DNA from: Bacillus ndiopicus
Lineage (GTDB): Bacteria > Bacillota > Bacilli > Bacillales_A > Planococcaceae
Assembly: GCF_000612805.1 (NCBI RefSeq)
Contig: NZ_HG964409.1
Span: 142,825-206,824 of the forward strand
Length of the DNA: 64,000 nt
Direction: 5' to 3'
Both the position numbers and the translations under genes were made by a program. Below, one piece after another: positions 43,498 through 53,098 of this stretch. Position 1 is the first letter of the stretch, and every line of letters starts with the position of its first letter. Below the pieces are notes generated by a model. That model saw nothing but the letters and a program-made list of their open reading frames with translations. It made no database searches and was not told the DNA's origin.

Positions 43498-43515
43498 TAC
43501 CCGACCCAGGCGCAA

Positions 43516-43835
43516 GTTATCTGCTTTCGCGGGAGGCATGCGGAGGCAACAACGAAACATAATTTTTGAGAGTTGCAAAAGCATATTGTACCCAATTAAT
43601 ACGTGAGAGGGGAGCACAGTACGTGTGATGATCCACTTATTGTATAGAGGGTTTCGTGGAAGCATCTGTGTAACGGGTATGAATCTCTCATCCAAGACAT
43701 TCCGGCTATCGTGTTAACATAAGGAATACAGCTTCCTAAACCGGGTTCTGTTCATTCCATGGATTGTGTGAAGCGAAACCAGACGAGCGTCTTTCGAACA
43801 TCTCTCATACAATCCAAGCATATGTTGAGACGAGT
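43516..43835 (+). pseudogene. map: Decayed methionine aminopeptidase gene (map remnant)
   Basis: The 423-base adk-infA spacer sits where map normally lies. Fragments of Map appear in the right order but in shifting frames. They are: IIC...MR-like codons at about 43516-43543; LQKHIVP at 43573-43593 (compare ELKKHIKPG); YRGFRGSICV at 43643-43672 (compare YNGFRGSICV); SLIQDIPAIVL at 43684-43716; KPG at 43738-43746; and FEH at 43793-43801. The region between the IP and KPG pieces is shortened by about 300 bases. Many stops and frameshifts rule out a working enzyme, so initiator methionine removal must rely on another map gene. The reading is by eye from the recalled Bacillus protein. Confidence 0.72.
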
Positions 43836-43920
43836 TGCTTCTAAATAACGGAAGAAAACAGTTATAATGATTACCGGATTAGGTAGTCAGAAATTGCATA
43901 TAGAAGGGAGACGAGAGTTA

Positions 43921-44139
43921 ATGGCGAAAGATGATGTAATTGAAGTCGAAGGGACAGTTGTTGAGACTTTGCCAAACGCGATGTTTAAGGTAGAATTAGA
44001 AAATGGGCATGTAGTGCTTGCACATGTATCTGGAAAGATTCGTATGCACTTTATCCGCATTCTACCGGGAGATAAGGTTACTATTGAGTTATCTCCATAT
44101 GATTTAACTCGCGGTCGTATCACATACCGTTTTAAATAA
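43921..44139 (+). CDS. infA: Translation initiation factor IF-1
   Basis: 72-residue OB-fold factor that occupies the ribosomal A site during initiation. The ATG at 43921 gives [28 protein letters not shown] lies upstream, and the longer open frame from 43867 is only spacer. The conserved [19 protein letters not shown] and [15 protein letters not shown] are complete. Confidence 0.97.
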   Translation: MAKDDVIEVEGTVVETLPNAMFKVELENGHVVLAHVSGKIRMHFIRILPGDKVTIELSPYDLTRGRITYRFK

Positions 44140-44176
44140 TCTTTTGCACTCCGGACTATTAAGGAGGTTAGGTTAG

Positions 44177-44290
<114 letters not shown>

Positions 44291-44313
44291 TTAATAAGGA
44301 GGTGCACACGTAA

Positions 44314-44679
44314 ATGGCACGTATTGCTGGTGTTGATATTCCTCGCGACAAACGCGTTGTAATTTCATTAACTTATATTTACGGTATTGGTAAAACAACT
44401 TCACAAAAAGTATTAGCAGCTGCAGGTATTGACGAAAATATCCGCGTTCGCGACTTAACTGAAGATCAATTAAACTTAATCCGTGAACAATTAGATACAT
44501 TAAAAGTGGAAGGTGACTTACGTCGCGAAGTTTCACTTAACATTAAACGTCTGATGGAAATCGGTTGTAACCGTGGTATCCGTCACCGTCGTGGTTTACC
44601 TGTTCGTGGTCAAAATACGAAGAACAACGCACGTACGCGTAAAGGTCCTCGTAAAACTGTAGCGAATAAGAAAAAATAA
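44314..44679 (+). CDS. rpsM: 30S ribosomal protein S13
   Basis: 121 residues at the top of the 30S head, making bridges to the 50S and touching P-site tRNA. Begins [19 protein letters not shown]. The helix-hairpin-helix [16 protein letters not shown] and the basic tail beginning [20 protein letters not shown] are present. AAGGAGGTGC lies before the start. Confidence 0.97.
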   Translation: MARIAGVDIPRDKRVVISLTYIYGIGKTTSQKVLAAAGIDENIRVRDLTEDQLNLIREQLDTLKVEGDLRREVSLNIKRLMEIGCNRGIRHRRGLPVRGQNTKNNARTRKGPRKTVANKKK

Positions 44680-44687
44680 TTAAGTAA

Positions 44688-45095
<408 letters not shown>

Positions 45096-45240
45096 TGGGT
45101 GCAGCTTAAAGAGCATATATCTTTAAGTACATCATTTCTTTGTGCAAATGTCTTGTGCAACTTATTATTAAAGTCAATCAAGAATGACAACTATGATGGT
45201 ATGAACCTATACATTGATGTTTTGAAGGAGGGTAAATTGA

Positions 45241-46185
45241 ATGATCGAAATTGAAAAACCAAAGATTGAAACAGTGGAGATCAGCGAAGATGCCAAATAT
45301 GGCAAGTTTGTTGTAGAACCGCTAGAACGCGGATATGGAAACACTTTGGGAAATTCTTTACGTCGTATCCTTCTGTCTTCTTTACCAGGAGCTGCTGTAA
45401 CGTCAATTCAAATTGACGGCGTATTACACGAATTCTCTACTGTAGAAGGCGTTGTAGAAGATGTTGCTTCAATTATCTTAAACGTGAAAAAGTTAGCTTT
45501 AAAAATCTACTCTGACGAAGAAAAAGTCATTGAGATTGATGTAAAAGGTGATGGAACAGTTACAGCTGCTGACATCACACATGACAGTGACGTTGAAATT
45601 TTAAATCCAGATCTATATATTGCAACAATCGCTAAAAACGGTCATTTACGTATGCGTATGTATGCGCAACGCGGTCGTGGCTATACTCCTGCTGATCAAA
45701 ACAAACGTGAGGATCTTCCTATCGGCGTGATCCCGATCGACTCTATTTACACTCCAGTTTCACGCGTCAATTTCCAAGTGGAAAACACTCGTGTTGGACA
45801 AAACTCTGATTACGATAAGTTATCACTTGATGTATGGACAGATGGAAGCATCGGTCCGAAAGAGGCGATTTCGCTTGGAGCGAAAATTTTAACAGAGCAT
45901 TTAAACATTTTCGTAGGCATGACGAATGAAGCGCAAACGGCTGAAATCATGGTCGAAAAAGAAGAAGATCAAAAAGAAAAAGTTTTAGAGATGACTATCG
46001 AAGAGCTTGATCTTTCTGTTCGTTCTTACAACTGCTTAAAGCGCGCAGGTATCAATACGGTACTTGAATTAGCGAATAAATCAGAAGACGACATGATGAA
46101 AGTACGTAACCTTGGTCGCAAGTCTTTAGAAGAGGTTAAAGCGAAGTTAGAAGAGCTTGGTTTAGGATTACGTAAAGAAGACTAA
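45241..46185 (+). CDS. rpoA: DNA-directed RNA polymerase subunit alpha
   Basis: 314 residues. The N-terminal assembly domain (about 1-228) contains [20 protein letters not shown], and [20 protein letters not shown] flexible acidic linker rich in E and K follows. The C-terminal domain (about 248-314) has the DNA- and activator-binding helices [19 protein letters not shown] and [26 protein letters not shown] precedes the ATG. Confidence 0.98.
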   Translation: MIEIEKPKIETVEISEDAKYGKFVVEPLERGYGNTLGNSLRRILLSSLPGAAVTSIQIDGVLHEFSTVEGVVEDVASIILNVKKLALKIYSDEEKVIEIDVKGDGTVTAADITHDSDVEILNPDLYIATIAKNGHLRMRMYAQRGRGYTPADQNKREDLPIGVIPIDSIYTPVSRVNFQVENTRVGQNSDYDKLSLDVWTDGSIGPKEAISLGAKILTEHLNIFVGMTNEAQTAEIMVEKEEDQKEKVLEMTIEELDLSVRSYNCLKRAGINTVLELANKSEDDMMKVRNLGRKSLEEVKAKLEELGLGLRKED

Positions 46186-46239
46186 GCGAATTTTAAATAT
46201 ACAGCAAGATCAGATATTTTTTAAAGGAGGGAAACATCC

Positions 46240-46620
46240 ATGGGTTACAGAAAACTTGGTCGTACAAGTTCTCAACGTAAAGCGATGTTACGTGACTTAG
46301 CTACTGACTTAATCATCAACGAGCGCATCGAAACAACTGAAGCTCGCGCGAAAGAAGTTCGTAAAGCTGTTGAAAAAATGATTACATTAGGTAAACGCGG
46401 TGATTTACATGCTCGTCGTCAAGCGGCTGCATTCATCCGTCGTGAGCTAGTAACGAAAACTGACGAAGAAGGTAACGAAACAACTTCATTCGCATTACAA
46501 AAATTGTTCGATGATGTTGCACCACGCTATGCAGAGCGTCAAGGTGGTTACACTCGTATTCTTAAAGTAGGTCCTCGTCGTGGAGACGGCGCACCTGTAG
46601 TTGTGATTGAACTAGTTTAA
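46240..46620 (+). CDS. rplQ: 50S ribosomal protein L17
   Basis: 126 residues, beginning [19 protein letters not shown], with the usual Bacillales-length C-terminus ending [12 protein letters not shown]. It lies near the tunnel exit. AAAGGAGGG precedes the ATG. It is the last gene of the ribosomal super-operon; two structured elements follow it before the transporter genes. Confidence 0.97.
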   Translation: MGYRKLGRTSSQRKAMLRDLATDLIINERIETTEARAKEVRKAVEKMITLGKRGDLHARRQAAAFIRRELVTKTDEEGNETTSFALQKLFDDVAPRYAERQGGYTRILKVGPRRGDGAPVVVIELV

Positions 46621-46643
46621 TTCATTAACGACAAGTGTTTTAG

Positions 46644-46688
46644 AGGGGGTGTCTAGTTCACCTATGAACGTCGGCACTCCCTTTCTGT
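46644..46688 (+). terminator. Two-part hairpin after rplQ, likely operon terminator
   Basis: Outer stem AGGGGGTGTC / GGCACTCCCT (46644-46653 / 46673-46682, two wobble pairs) encloses a perfect inner stem GTTCA-CCTA-TGAAC, and TTCTG follows. It lies 23 bases after the stop. It may correspond to the L17 downstream element described in Bacilli, but I cannot confirm the consensus. Confidence 0.65.
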
Positions 46689-46689
46689 A

Positions 46690-46893
46690 AATAATTGCGC
46701 CTCTTGTGCGTAATTAAAACGATTTATACGACAAATAATTAAGCTGAGCGTTACGATGAGCGGGACATAAGCATTATGTTGGCGTCTCGTCTAGCTCTCC
46801 GCACCTCATTCATTCAGAGTACGGAAATGAGCAGCCGTATTCTCCTTAATGTAGTGATAAGCGCATTTCTCTGAATGAGGTGCGCGCTTTTTT
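46690..46893 (+). ncRNA. Structured RNA candidate between rplQ and ecfA1
   Basis: A chain of nested inverted repeats. First, AATTGCGC / GCGTAATT near 46693-46716. Second, GAGC, GATGAG and ACATAA (46746-46770) pair in nested order with TTATGT, CTCGTC and GCTC (46774-46797). Third, CGCACCTCATT...CAGAG (46800-46819) pairs with CTCTGAATGAGGTGCG (46869-46884) around TACGG / CCGTA. It ends in CGCTTTTTTATT. The segment AGCGC (46860-46864) could instead pair with GCGCT near the T-run, giving an alternative terminator. Not assigned to a known family. Confidence 0.5.
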
Positions 46894-47039
46894 ATTCTAT
46901 AAAGATTGGTGAATATCACCAATACATACATAAACATAAAGTACGTTTAGGCAAATTTTGCTTTGTAACGTGCTTTATTTTTATATATGTGGAAAAGGTG
47001 GCACAGGGTTAGGAAACAGTGTAACTTTATCTTTATACA

Positions 47040-47115
47040 GCGAATGTCGCAGATTTTGAATAGGAGCGCACGAGAACGCTTGAAAAATCTAGCCAAGACA
47101 CAGTTGGTTAATTGA
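47040..47115 (+). repeat. Dispersed intergenic repeat, copy C (partial)
   Basis: Shares GAATGTCGCAGATTTTGAA, AACGCTTGAAAAATCT and a degenerate ACAGTTGGTTAATTGA end with the copies at 14521, 27018 and 61885. The palindromic ATTACGCC core seen in copy A is degraded here. Confidence 0.5.
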
Positions 47116-47139
47116 GTGGAGAAAGAGAGGAGCAGAGCA

Positions 47140-47985
47140 ATGACAGAAATTTTATCTTTTCACAACGTGACATTCTCCTATACACCGGAGGATGAAACAG
47201 CCCGCAAAGCTGTGCAAAACGTTTCTTTTACTGTACAGCAAGGGGAATGGATTGCCATTGTTGGTCATAATGGTTCAGGAAAATCGACAATTGCTAAGCT
47301 AATGAACGGTTTATTATATCCTGCTGAAGGTGAAGTACGCGTATTACGTAGCGCATTAACAGAGGAAAACCTTTGGGATGTACGCTCAAAAGTAGGGATG
47401 GTATTTCAAAATCCTGATAATCAATTTGTTGGTGCAACAGTACAAGATGATGTTGCATTTTCATTAGAAAATAACGGTGTACCGTATGAAGAAATGGTAT
47501 TACGTGTGAAAGAAGCTTTAAAGCAAGTAAAGATGGATCAATTTTTAAACCATGAACCACATCATTTATCTGGGGGACAAAAGCAGCGTGTTGCCATTGC
47601 CGGCGCATTAGCGATACATCCACAGCTATTAATATTAGACGAGGCAACATCAATGTTAGATCCGCAAGGGCGTGATGAGGTGCTAAGCACTGTTCAAGCT
47701 TTACGTGAAAAAATCGGACTGACAGTTATCTCGATTACACATGATTTAGAAGAAGCGATGCTAGCGGATCGTATTATTTTTATGAATGATGGCAAAAAAT
47801 ATGCAGAAGGCACACCGAGTGAAATTTTCGCATTAGGCGAGCAATTAATTGAATTTGGTCTAGATTTACCTTTTGCGATGAAAATGACAAAGCTTTTACA
47901 ACAGCAAGGTGTAAAGCTAATAGGACAACATATGACAGAAGAAGAGCTGGTGAATGATTTATGGACATCAAACTTCAACAAGTAA
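47140..47985 (+). CDS. ecfA1: Energy-coupling factor transporter ATPase EcfA1
   Basis: One of two ATPases of the shared ECF vitamin and metal transport module. 281 residues from MTEILSFHNVTFSYTPED; the earlier in-frame ATG at 47116 lacks a good ribosome site. Walker A GHNGSGKST, Q-loop MVFQNPDNQFVGATV, signature LSGGQKQRVAIAGAL and Walker B LLILDEATSMLD are intact, and the C-terminal region ends ELVNDLW. Its end overlaps ecfA2 by 25 bases. Various substrate-binding S components encoded elsewhere would share this module. Confidence 0.95.
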   Translation: MTEILSFHNVTFSYTPEDETARKAVQNVSFTVQQGEWIAIVGHNGSGKSTIAKLMNGLLYPAEGEVRVLRSALTEENLWDVRSKVGMVFQNPDNQFVGATVQDDVAFSLENNGVPYEEMVLRVKEALKQVKMDQFLNHEPHHLSGGQKQRVAIAGALAIHPQLLILDEATSMLDPQGRDEVLSTVQALREKIGLTVISITHDLEEAMLADRIIFMNDGKKYAEGTPSEIFALGEQLIEFGLDLPFAMKMTKLLQQQGVKLIGQHMTEEELVNDLWTSNFNK

Positions 47986-48833
47986 GCTATGCTTATGGAA
48001 AAGATACACCATTTGAAAAATATGCGCTATTTGATGTGGATTTAACGATTTCTCACGGCTCCTATCAAGCGATTATTGGCCATACAGGCTCAGGGAAATC
48101 AACAATCTTACAGCATTTTAATGGGCTATTAAAGCCTTCTACAGGCGAGGTGCATATAGGTGACCGTGTGATTGAAGCGGGAAAAAAGGCAAAGGAATTA
48201 AAGCCTGTACGCCAAAAAGTAGGTATCGTCTTTCAGTTTCCAGAGCATCAGCTATTTGAAGAAACCGTATTAAAGGATATTAAGTTTGGCCCAATGAATT
48301 TTGGCGTTTCTGAGGAAGAGGCTGAGCGTCGAGCACGTGAACTCATTACACTCGTCGGCTTACCAGAGGAAGTGTTAGAAAAATCGCCTTTTGACTTATC
48401 AGGAGGGCAAATGCGACGCGTAGCGATAGCGGGGGTACTAGCAATGCAGCCAGAAGTTATCGTGCTAGATGAGCCAACAGCGGGTTTAGACCCACGTGGT
48501 CAAAAGGAAATTATGGACATGTTTTATAATTTACACAAGCAGCAAGGATTAACGACGATTCTTGTAACGCACAGTATGGAGGATGCGGCCCGCTATGCTG
48601 ACCATATTGCAATCATGCATGAGGGACGCTGTGTATTAATAGGAGAACCAAGGGAAATTTTCGCAGATGTAGAAACGCTAGCAAAATATCGTCTAGATCC
48701 ACCTCGCATTGTCCGCTTCCAACAACGTGTGGAAAAACTTATAGGTGAGGCATTACCGAAAGTGTGTTTAACAGAAGAGGAGCTAGCGATTGAACTGGCA
48801 CAAGTTGTGAAAAAGGAGCGTGACCAAGAATGA
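47961..48833 (+). CDS. ecfA2: Energy-coupling factor transporter ATPase EcfA2
   Basis: Second ECF ATPase, 290 residues, MDIKLQQVSYAYGKDTPFEK. Walker A GHTGSGKST, Q-loop VFQFPEHQLFEETV, signature LSGGQMRRVAIAG, Walker B VIVLDEPTAGLD and the switch VTHSMEDAARYAD are present. It overlaps ecfA1 by 25 bases and ecfT by 4, so the three subunits are translated together and assemble as A1-A2-T. Confidence 0.95.
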   Translation: MDIKLQQVSYAYGKDTPFEKYALFDVDLTISHGSYQAIIGHTGSGKSTILQHFNGLLKPSTGEVHIGDRVIEAGKKAKELKPVRQKVGIVFQFPEHQLFEETVLKDIKFGPMNFGVSEEEAERRARELITLVGLPEEVLEKSPFDLSGGQMRRVAIAGVLAMQPEVIVLDEPTAGLDPRGQKEIMDMFYNLHKQQGLTTILVTHSMEDAARYADHIAIMHEGRCVLIGEPREIFADVETLAKYRLDPPRIVRFQQRVEKLIGEALPKVCLTEEELAIELAQVVKKERDQE

Positions 48834-49627
48834 TGGAAAAAATGATTTTTGGGCGCTACATTCCAGGTGATTCTTTCGTACATAAGCTTGATCCACGTGC
48901 GAAGCTAATTTTCGTATTCGCCTTTATCTTTATCGTCTTTTTCGCGAACAATGCAGTAACTTATGGGCTACTGCTCGCATTTACATTGTTGATTATATTT
49001 ATATCTCGTATTCGCTTATACTTTTTAATTAATGGTTTGAAGCCAATTGTATTTTTAATGATTTTTACGTTCCTACTACATACGCTGTTTACGCGTGAAG
49101 GGGCGGTCATTTTAGATTTCGGTTTTCTGAAAATCTATGAGCAAGGCTTAAAGCAGGGTATTTTTATTTCAACACGTTTTTTAGTGCTTGTTTTTATGAC
49201 ATCAATTTTAACATTAACGACATCTCCCATTTCAATTACGGACGGTCTCGAAGTGTTACTGAATCCATTAAAAAAATTAAAAGCTCCTGTGCATGAGCTA
49301 GCATTAATGATGTCGATATCGCTACGCTTTATCCCGACATTAATGGATGAAACAGATAAAATTATGAAGGCACAAATGGCACGTGGTTCAGATTTAAGTG
49401 CGGGACCTTTAAAGGATCGCTTAAAAGCAGTTGTTCCGTTGCTAGTCCCACTTTTCGTCAGCGCCTTTAAACGTGCTGAGGATTTAGCAACTGCGATGGA
49501 AGTACGTGGCTATCGAGGCGGCGAGGGAAGAACGCGCTATCGTCAACTAAAATGGGATTACCGCGATACAATTTGTTTAATTTCGCTTGTCGTACTGACA
49601 GCCTTACTTGTATTTTATCGAAACTAG
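48830..49627 (+). CDS. ecfT: Energy-coupling factor transporter transmembrane protein EcfT
   Basis: Membrane scaffold of the ECF transporter, 265 residues with several hydrophobic helices (first about 28-45). The two coupling-helix Ala-Arg-Gly-type motifs that contact the ATPases are seen as QMARGSD and MEVRGYRGG (about 180-220). Start ATG overlaps the ecfA2 stop; a second ATG follows immediately. truA begins 12 bases after the stop, the conserved Bacillales arrangement. Confidence 0.94.
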   Translation: MMEKMIFGRYIPGDSFVHKLDPRAKLIFVFAFIFIVFFANNAVTYGLLLAFTLLIIFISRIRLYFLINGLKPIVFLMIFTFLLHTLFTREGAVILDFGFLKIYEQGLKQGIFISTRFLVLVFMTSILTLTTSPISITDGLEVLLNPLKKLKAPVHELALMMSISLRFIPTLMDETDKIMKAQMARGSDLSAGPLKDRLKAVVPLLVPLFVSAFKRAEDLATAMEVRGYRGGEGRTRYRQLKWDYRDTICLISLVVLTALLVFYRN

Positions 49628-49639
49628 AGGTGATACCCG

Positions 49640-50398
49640 ATGAGATTAAAAGCAACAATTAGCTATGATGGTACGCAATTTGCTGGCTATCAAGTACAGC
49701 CGGGTGAACGTACAGTGCAACTAGAGCTAGAAAAAGTTCTAATGACAATGCATAAAGGAGAACGCGTGCATGTGACAGCAAGTGGACGTACAGATGCGCG
49801 CGTTCATGCGAGTGGACAAGTAATTCATTTTGATACACCGCTTGCTATTCCGACCGAGAGCTATCAAAAGGCATTAAATGTCCAATTGCCTAACGATATT
49901 CGCGTTTTAGCTGTGGAGCAGGTGGCAGAGGATTTTCATGCGCGCTATAGCGTGACAGGCAAGCGTTATCGCTATATTTGGGATTGTAGTAAAATCCAAA
50001 GCCCGTTTCGTCGTTTTTATACGGTTGAAACGAGGGGAATTAAGCCGGATATAGAACTAATGCGCGAAGCTGCACAGTCAATTATTGGCACACATGATTT
50101 TACTTGCTTTTGTGCAGCGAATACAAGTGTTGTTGATAAAGTGCGCACAGTCCATTCATTAGATTTGGAATGGGTCGGCAATGAGCTACATATGACCATC
50201 GCAGGTAACGGCTTTTTATATAATATGGTGCGTATTATCGCAGGCACGCTCTGGGAAGTTGGCATAGGTCGCCGTGCTGTTCAGGTGGTAGCTGAAGCAA
50301 TCGAAGCGCAGGATCGTAGCAAGGCAGGTAAAACAGCCCCTGCACATGGACTTTATTTGGAAGAGGTTTTTTATCCATTGGAAAATGAAATGGAATGA
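49640..50398 (+). CDS. truA: tRNA pseudouridine(38-40) synthase
   Basis: Converts uridines 38-40 of tRNA anticodon stems to pseudouridine. 252 residues. The catalytic aspartate is D52 in SGRTDARVHASGQ. RYRYIWDCSK and the C-terminal NGFLYNMVRIIAGTLWEVGIG are family hallmarks. AGAGGTGAT precedes the ATG, 12 bases after ecfT. In Bacillus rplM follows directly; here a 740-base spacer intervenes. Confidence 0.95.
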   Translation: MRLKATISYDGTQFAGYQVQPGERTVQLELEKVLMTMHKGERVHVTASGRTDARVHASGQVIHFDTPLAIPTESYQKALNVQLPNDIRVLAVEQVAEDFHARYSVTGKRYRYIWDCSKIQSPFRRFYTVETRGIKPDIELMREAAQSIIGTHDFTCFCAANTSVVDKVRTVHSLDLEWVGNELHMTIAGNGFLYNMVRIIAGTLWEVGIGRRAVQVVAEAIEAQDRSKAGKTAPAHGLYLEEVFYPLENEME

Positions 50399-50549
50399 GA
50401 TAATCCCATCTGTTTAGAAATATAATGAGCGTGCTAGAAGTGAAGAAGGATTACCTAAAATCAAATTATTTGAGGGAAGTAATGTTGCTTTCTCCACTTT
50501 ATTATATTGTTATAAACTTTAACGAGTTTGTAATAAAGGGGGCTTTGAA

Positions 50550-50821
50550 TTGTCACTATTTAAGCGCTTTGCTTTTTGGCTACCATCGCTAACTATTAAT
50601 TCATTATATACGAGCTATTTGTAAATCCGATTAAAGACATTGTACTCGTTATGGATCCTATACTTATTTATCTTATTAATAAATTAGGTAGCAGCTTATA
50701 CAACTATGAGGAGTTTAAATTGTTATTACCTGGTTTTCTACTACACTTTTTTCTCTGGCTATTGTATGGAATAGCTATTGATAATGTAATAAAAAACGTA
50801 TTAATAGTTCCAAACAAATGA
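50550..50821 (+). pseudogene. Frameshifted gene for a small hydrophobic protein
   Basis: A TTG at 50550 with AAAGGGGG seven bases upstream opens MSLFKRFAFWLPSLTINSLY and stops after 24 codons at 50622-50624. A second frame picks up at 50618 (FVNPIKDIVLVMDPILIYLI) and runs to a stop at 50819-50821. Joined by one frameshift the product would be about 91 residues with two hydrophobic segments. It is either a recent pseudogene or a sequencing error. The family is not recognised. Confidence 0.5.
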
Positions 50822-51007
50822 AATAACGGTGCACTTGATTTTCAAAAATGTCACACAAAGCCATGATACTGAGGCCTTAAAGGAGAATATTATTTGTAGA
50901 GCTTTATAAGAAATATTAAGATTTATATAAGAATATAGGATGAAAAAGTGCAGCTTATTTAGCGATTTCAGGCTTTAACAACCTCTCCAGGTGTTCAATA
51001 AAAATTC

Positions 51008-51036
51008 TTGACTTATAATGCAATACGTTATATGAT
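51008..51036 (+). promoter_or_regulatory. Promoter of rplM-rpsI
   Basis: TTGACT (51008-51013), 17-base spacer, TATGAT (51031-51036). It would give a leader of about 95 bases. Confidence 0.75.
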
Positions 51037-51136
51037 GATGTATGGTATTTTCATTACCACCACAAATAAGCCCCGAAACTTATAGTGTATAATAATGAAA
51101 AATAACGGTAATCGAATTAATTAGGAGGATATATAC

Positions 51137-51574
51137 ATGCGTACAACATTCATGGCTAAAGGTCACGAAGTAGAGCGTAAATGGTTAGTAGTTGACGCAG
51201 AAGGCCAAACTCTTGGACGTTTAGCTTCTGAAGTAGCTGCCATTTTACGTGGTAAACATAAACCAACTTTCACACCACACGTTGACACAGGTGATCACGT
51301 AATCATCATCAACGCTGACAAAATCGAATTAACAGGTAATAAATTAGAAGGTAAAATTTACTACCGTCACACTCAATTCGCTGGTGGTTTAAAACAACGT
51401 ACAGCTGGCGAAATGAAAGAAAAATACCCAACTCAAATGATCGAGTTAGCGGTTAAAGGGATGCTTCCTAAAAACTCTTTAGGTCGCCAAATGTTCAGCA
51501 AACTTAATGTTTATGCTGGCGCAGAACACCCACACGCAGCACAAAAACCAGAAGCTTATGAGCTTCGTGGATAA
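51137..51574 (+). CDS. rplM: 50S ribosomal protein L13
   Basis: 145-residue early 50S assembly protein, [20 protein letters not shown]. The conserved [20 protein letters not shown] and [20 protein letters not shown] segments are present. AGGAGGATAT precedes the ATG. It is co-transcribed with rpsI 28 bases downstream from its own promoter, apart from the main ribosomal operon. Confidence 0.97.
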   Translation: MRTTFMAKGHEVERKWLVVDAEGQTLGRLASEVAAILRGKHKPTFTPHVDTGDHVIIINADKIELTGNKLEGKIYYRHTQFAGGLKQRTAGEMKEKYPTQMIELAVKGMLPKNSLGRQMFSKLNVYAGAEHPHAAQKPEAYELRG

Positions 51575-51602
51575 TAGACTACATTAATAGGAGGATATAA
51601 CC

Positions 51603-51995
51603 TTGGCACAAGTTCAATACATCGGCACAGGTCGCCGTAAAAGCTCAGTAGCTCGCGTACGTTTAGTACCAGGCGAAGGCAAAATCGTAATCAACAACCG
51701 TGATGTTGCGGATTACCTACCATATGAAACTTTACTTTTAATCATCAACCAACCACTTGAAGCAACTGAAACAAAAGGTAGCTACGATGTTCACGTAAAC
51801 GTAAACGGTGGTGGTTTCACTGGTCAAGCTGGTGCAATCCGTCACGGTATCGCACGTGCTTTATTACAAGTTGACCCAGATTTCCGTCCAGCACTTAAAT
51901 CTGCAGGTTTATTAACTCGTGATGCACGTATGAAAGAGCGTAAAAAACCAGGTTTACGCGGCGCTCGTCGTTCACCACAGTTCTCAAAACGTTAA
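51603..51995 (+). CDS. rpsI: 30S ribosomal protein S9
   Basis: 130 residues; the C-terminal tail [11 protein letters not shown] reaches the P-site tRNA anticodon stem and is intact. It starts at a TTG ([19 protein letters not shown]) after AGGAGGATAT, and [20 protein letters not shown] is the conserved core. A terminator follows after about 80 bases. Confidence 0.96.
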   Translation: MAQVQYIGTGRRKSSVARVRLVPGEGKIVINNRDVADYLPYETLLLIINQPLEATETKGSYDVHVNVNGGGFTGQAGAIRHGIARALLQVDPDFRPALKSAGLLTRDARMKERKKPGLRGARRSPQFSKR

Positions 51996-52073
51996 TATCG
52001 TTGTTATATCAGCGTTTACAAAGGTTTTGGGGTTCAAGTTGGTGCAAATCAGCTTGAATTTCATAACAGATTT

Positions 52074-52106
52074 AAAGCATCAGCATCTTGCTGGTGCTTT
52101 TTTTAT
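52074..52106 (+). terminator. Terminator of rplM-rpsI
   Basis: AAGCATCAGC pairs with GCTGGTGCTT across ATCTT, followed by TTTTTTA (52075-52106). Confidence 0.9.
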
Positions 52107-52189
52107 GCATTAATTCTAGATAATAATTTTGTGTTGTTTGAATATTAATTTGATCTGATCGCCTTGATACATATGCAATATTTATTATA

Positions 52190-52510
52190 AAGAAGAATTA
52201 GGTGCATCACTTGCAATAACCCCGCTAAATGGTAAATTAGTAGAAAGGGTAATTCTTAATAACTAGAAAGTGTTAAATGTTTTTTATGAATCTGCTCCTA
52301 GTAAACACTTACACGAAATCAATGGAATGCCAATGTTTTAACAGAATTAGGTAGGTAAATAGGTAGATTACATCGTGATTTTTGGTTAGAGAATATATTG
52401 GTAGATAACTGTCAAAGGTTGTTTTTCAAGATGGTGAGAAGAATTTTATAACTTTGATTTAGCTTTTCCAATACATAGTATGATAGAGAATTCAGTTATC
52501 CGGGGAGGAT
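52190..52510 (+). pseudogene. Remnant of an aminoglycoside/choline phosphotransferase-like gene
   Basis: No intact frame, but phosphotransferase (APH family) signatures appear in order in different frames. An AITPLNGKLVERV-like stretch is near 52217-52255, then RLHRDFWLENILVD at 52365-52406 (the catalytic HxDxxxxNxL loop), QDGEKNF near 52427-52447 and NFDLAFPI at 52450-52473 (the DFG-like metal site). Stops (for example the TAA in TTAGGTAGGTAAATAGG) and frameshifts break it. The spacer 51996-52540 otherwise holds only the rpsI terminator and the GNAT gene ribosome site. Confidence 0.6.
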
Positions 52511-52540
52511 AAATTTAATAAATGATTAGGGGGCGTTAAA

Positions 52541-53098
52541 ATGATAGAACAAAAAAAATTTCCGAATTTAGAAACAGATAGATTGTTATTGCGAAATGTA
52601 AATAATGAGGATGTCGATTTTATTTATAAGCTTTTTAGTGATGAAAGAGTGTGCGAATTTTTATATGATGAAGAATTATTTAGTAGAAATGATGCAATAG
52701 AGTTTGTTGAATGGAATAAAGATCCAGAAGAAAAGAGACACAATCGTTGGGTATTAGTCAAAAAAGGTGCTGCCCAAGAACCAATTGGAACATGTGGATA
52801 TGATAATTGGGACAGAATGAACAATATTGCTGAAATAGGCTACGATTTATGGCATGAATATTGGGGACAAGGCTATATGAAAGAGGCTTTAACTAGTGCA
52901 ATTAATAGTGGCTTTAATCATATGAAATTGAATAGAATTAATGCTTATGTTGCTTTAGATAACGTGAACTCTACGAAGTTATTAGAAAAACTCGGATTTG
53001 TAAATGAGGGAATATATAGGGATAAGCATTTATTTAGGGGAAAATATTATGACCATTATTCCTTTTCTTTGTTAAAAAGAGATTGGAACCAAAACTAA
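52541..53098 (+). CDS. GNAT N-acetyltransferase, RimJ/RimL type
   Basis: 185 residues. Acetyl-CoA-dependent N-acetyltransferase of the ribosomal-protein-alanine/spermidine type; substrate unknown. It begins FPNLETDRLLLRNVNNEDVD and has the typical GYDLWHEYWGQGYMKEAL pyrophosphate-binding region (about 105-122), VALDNVNSTKLLEKLGF and a final FRGKYYDHYSFSLL. AGGGGGCG precedes the ATG at 52541. It lies in the accessory stretch between rpsI and the thiamine operon and shares a bidirectional terminator with the convergent reductase gene. Confidence 0.88.
   Translation: MIEQKKFPNLETDRLLLRNVNNEDVDFIYKLFSDERVCEFLYDEELFSRNDAIEFVEWNKDPEEKRHNRWVLVKKGAAQEPIGTCGYDNWDRMNNIAEIGYDLWHEYWGQGYMKEALTSAINSGFNHMKLNRINAYVALDNVNSTKLLEKLGFVNEGIYRDKHLFRGKYYDHYSFSLLKRDWNQN

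Larger units (their letters stand above)
50399..51136 (+). other. truA-rplM spacer
   Basis: It contains a frameshifted small hydrophobic frame (50550-50821), about 180 bases with no recognisable feature, the rplM promoter (51008-51036), a second consensus-like TATAAT at 51088-51093 lacking a -35, and the rplM leader. The Firmicute L13 leader may lie in the last 90 bases, but I could not confirm its consensus. Confidence 0.5.
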
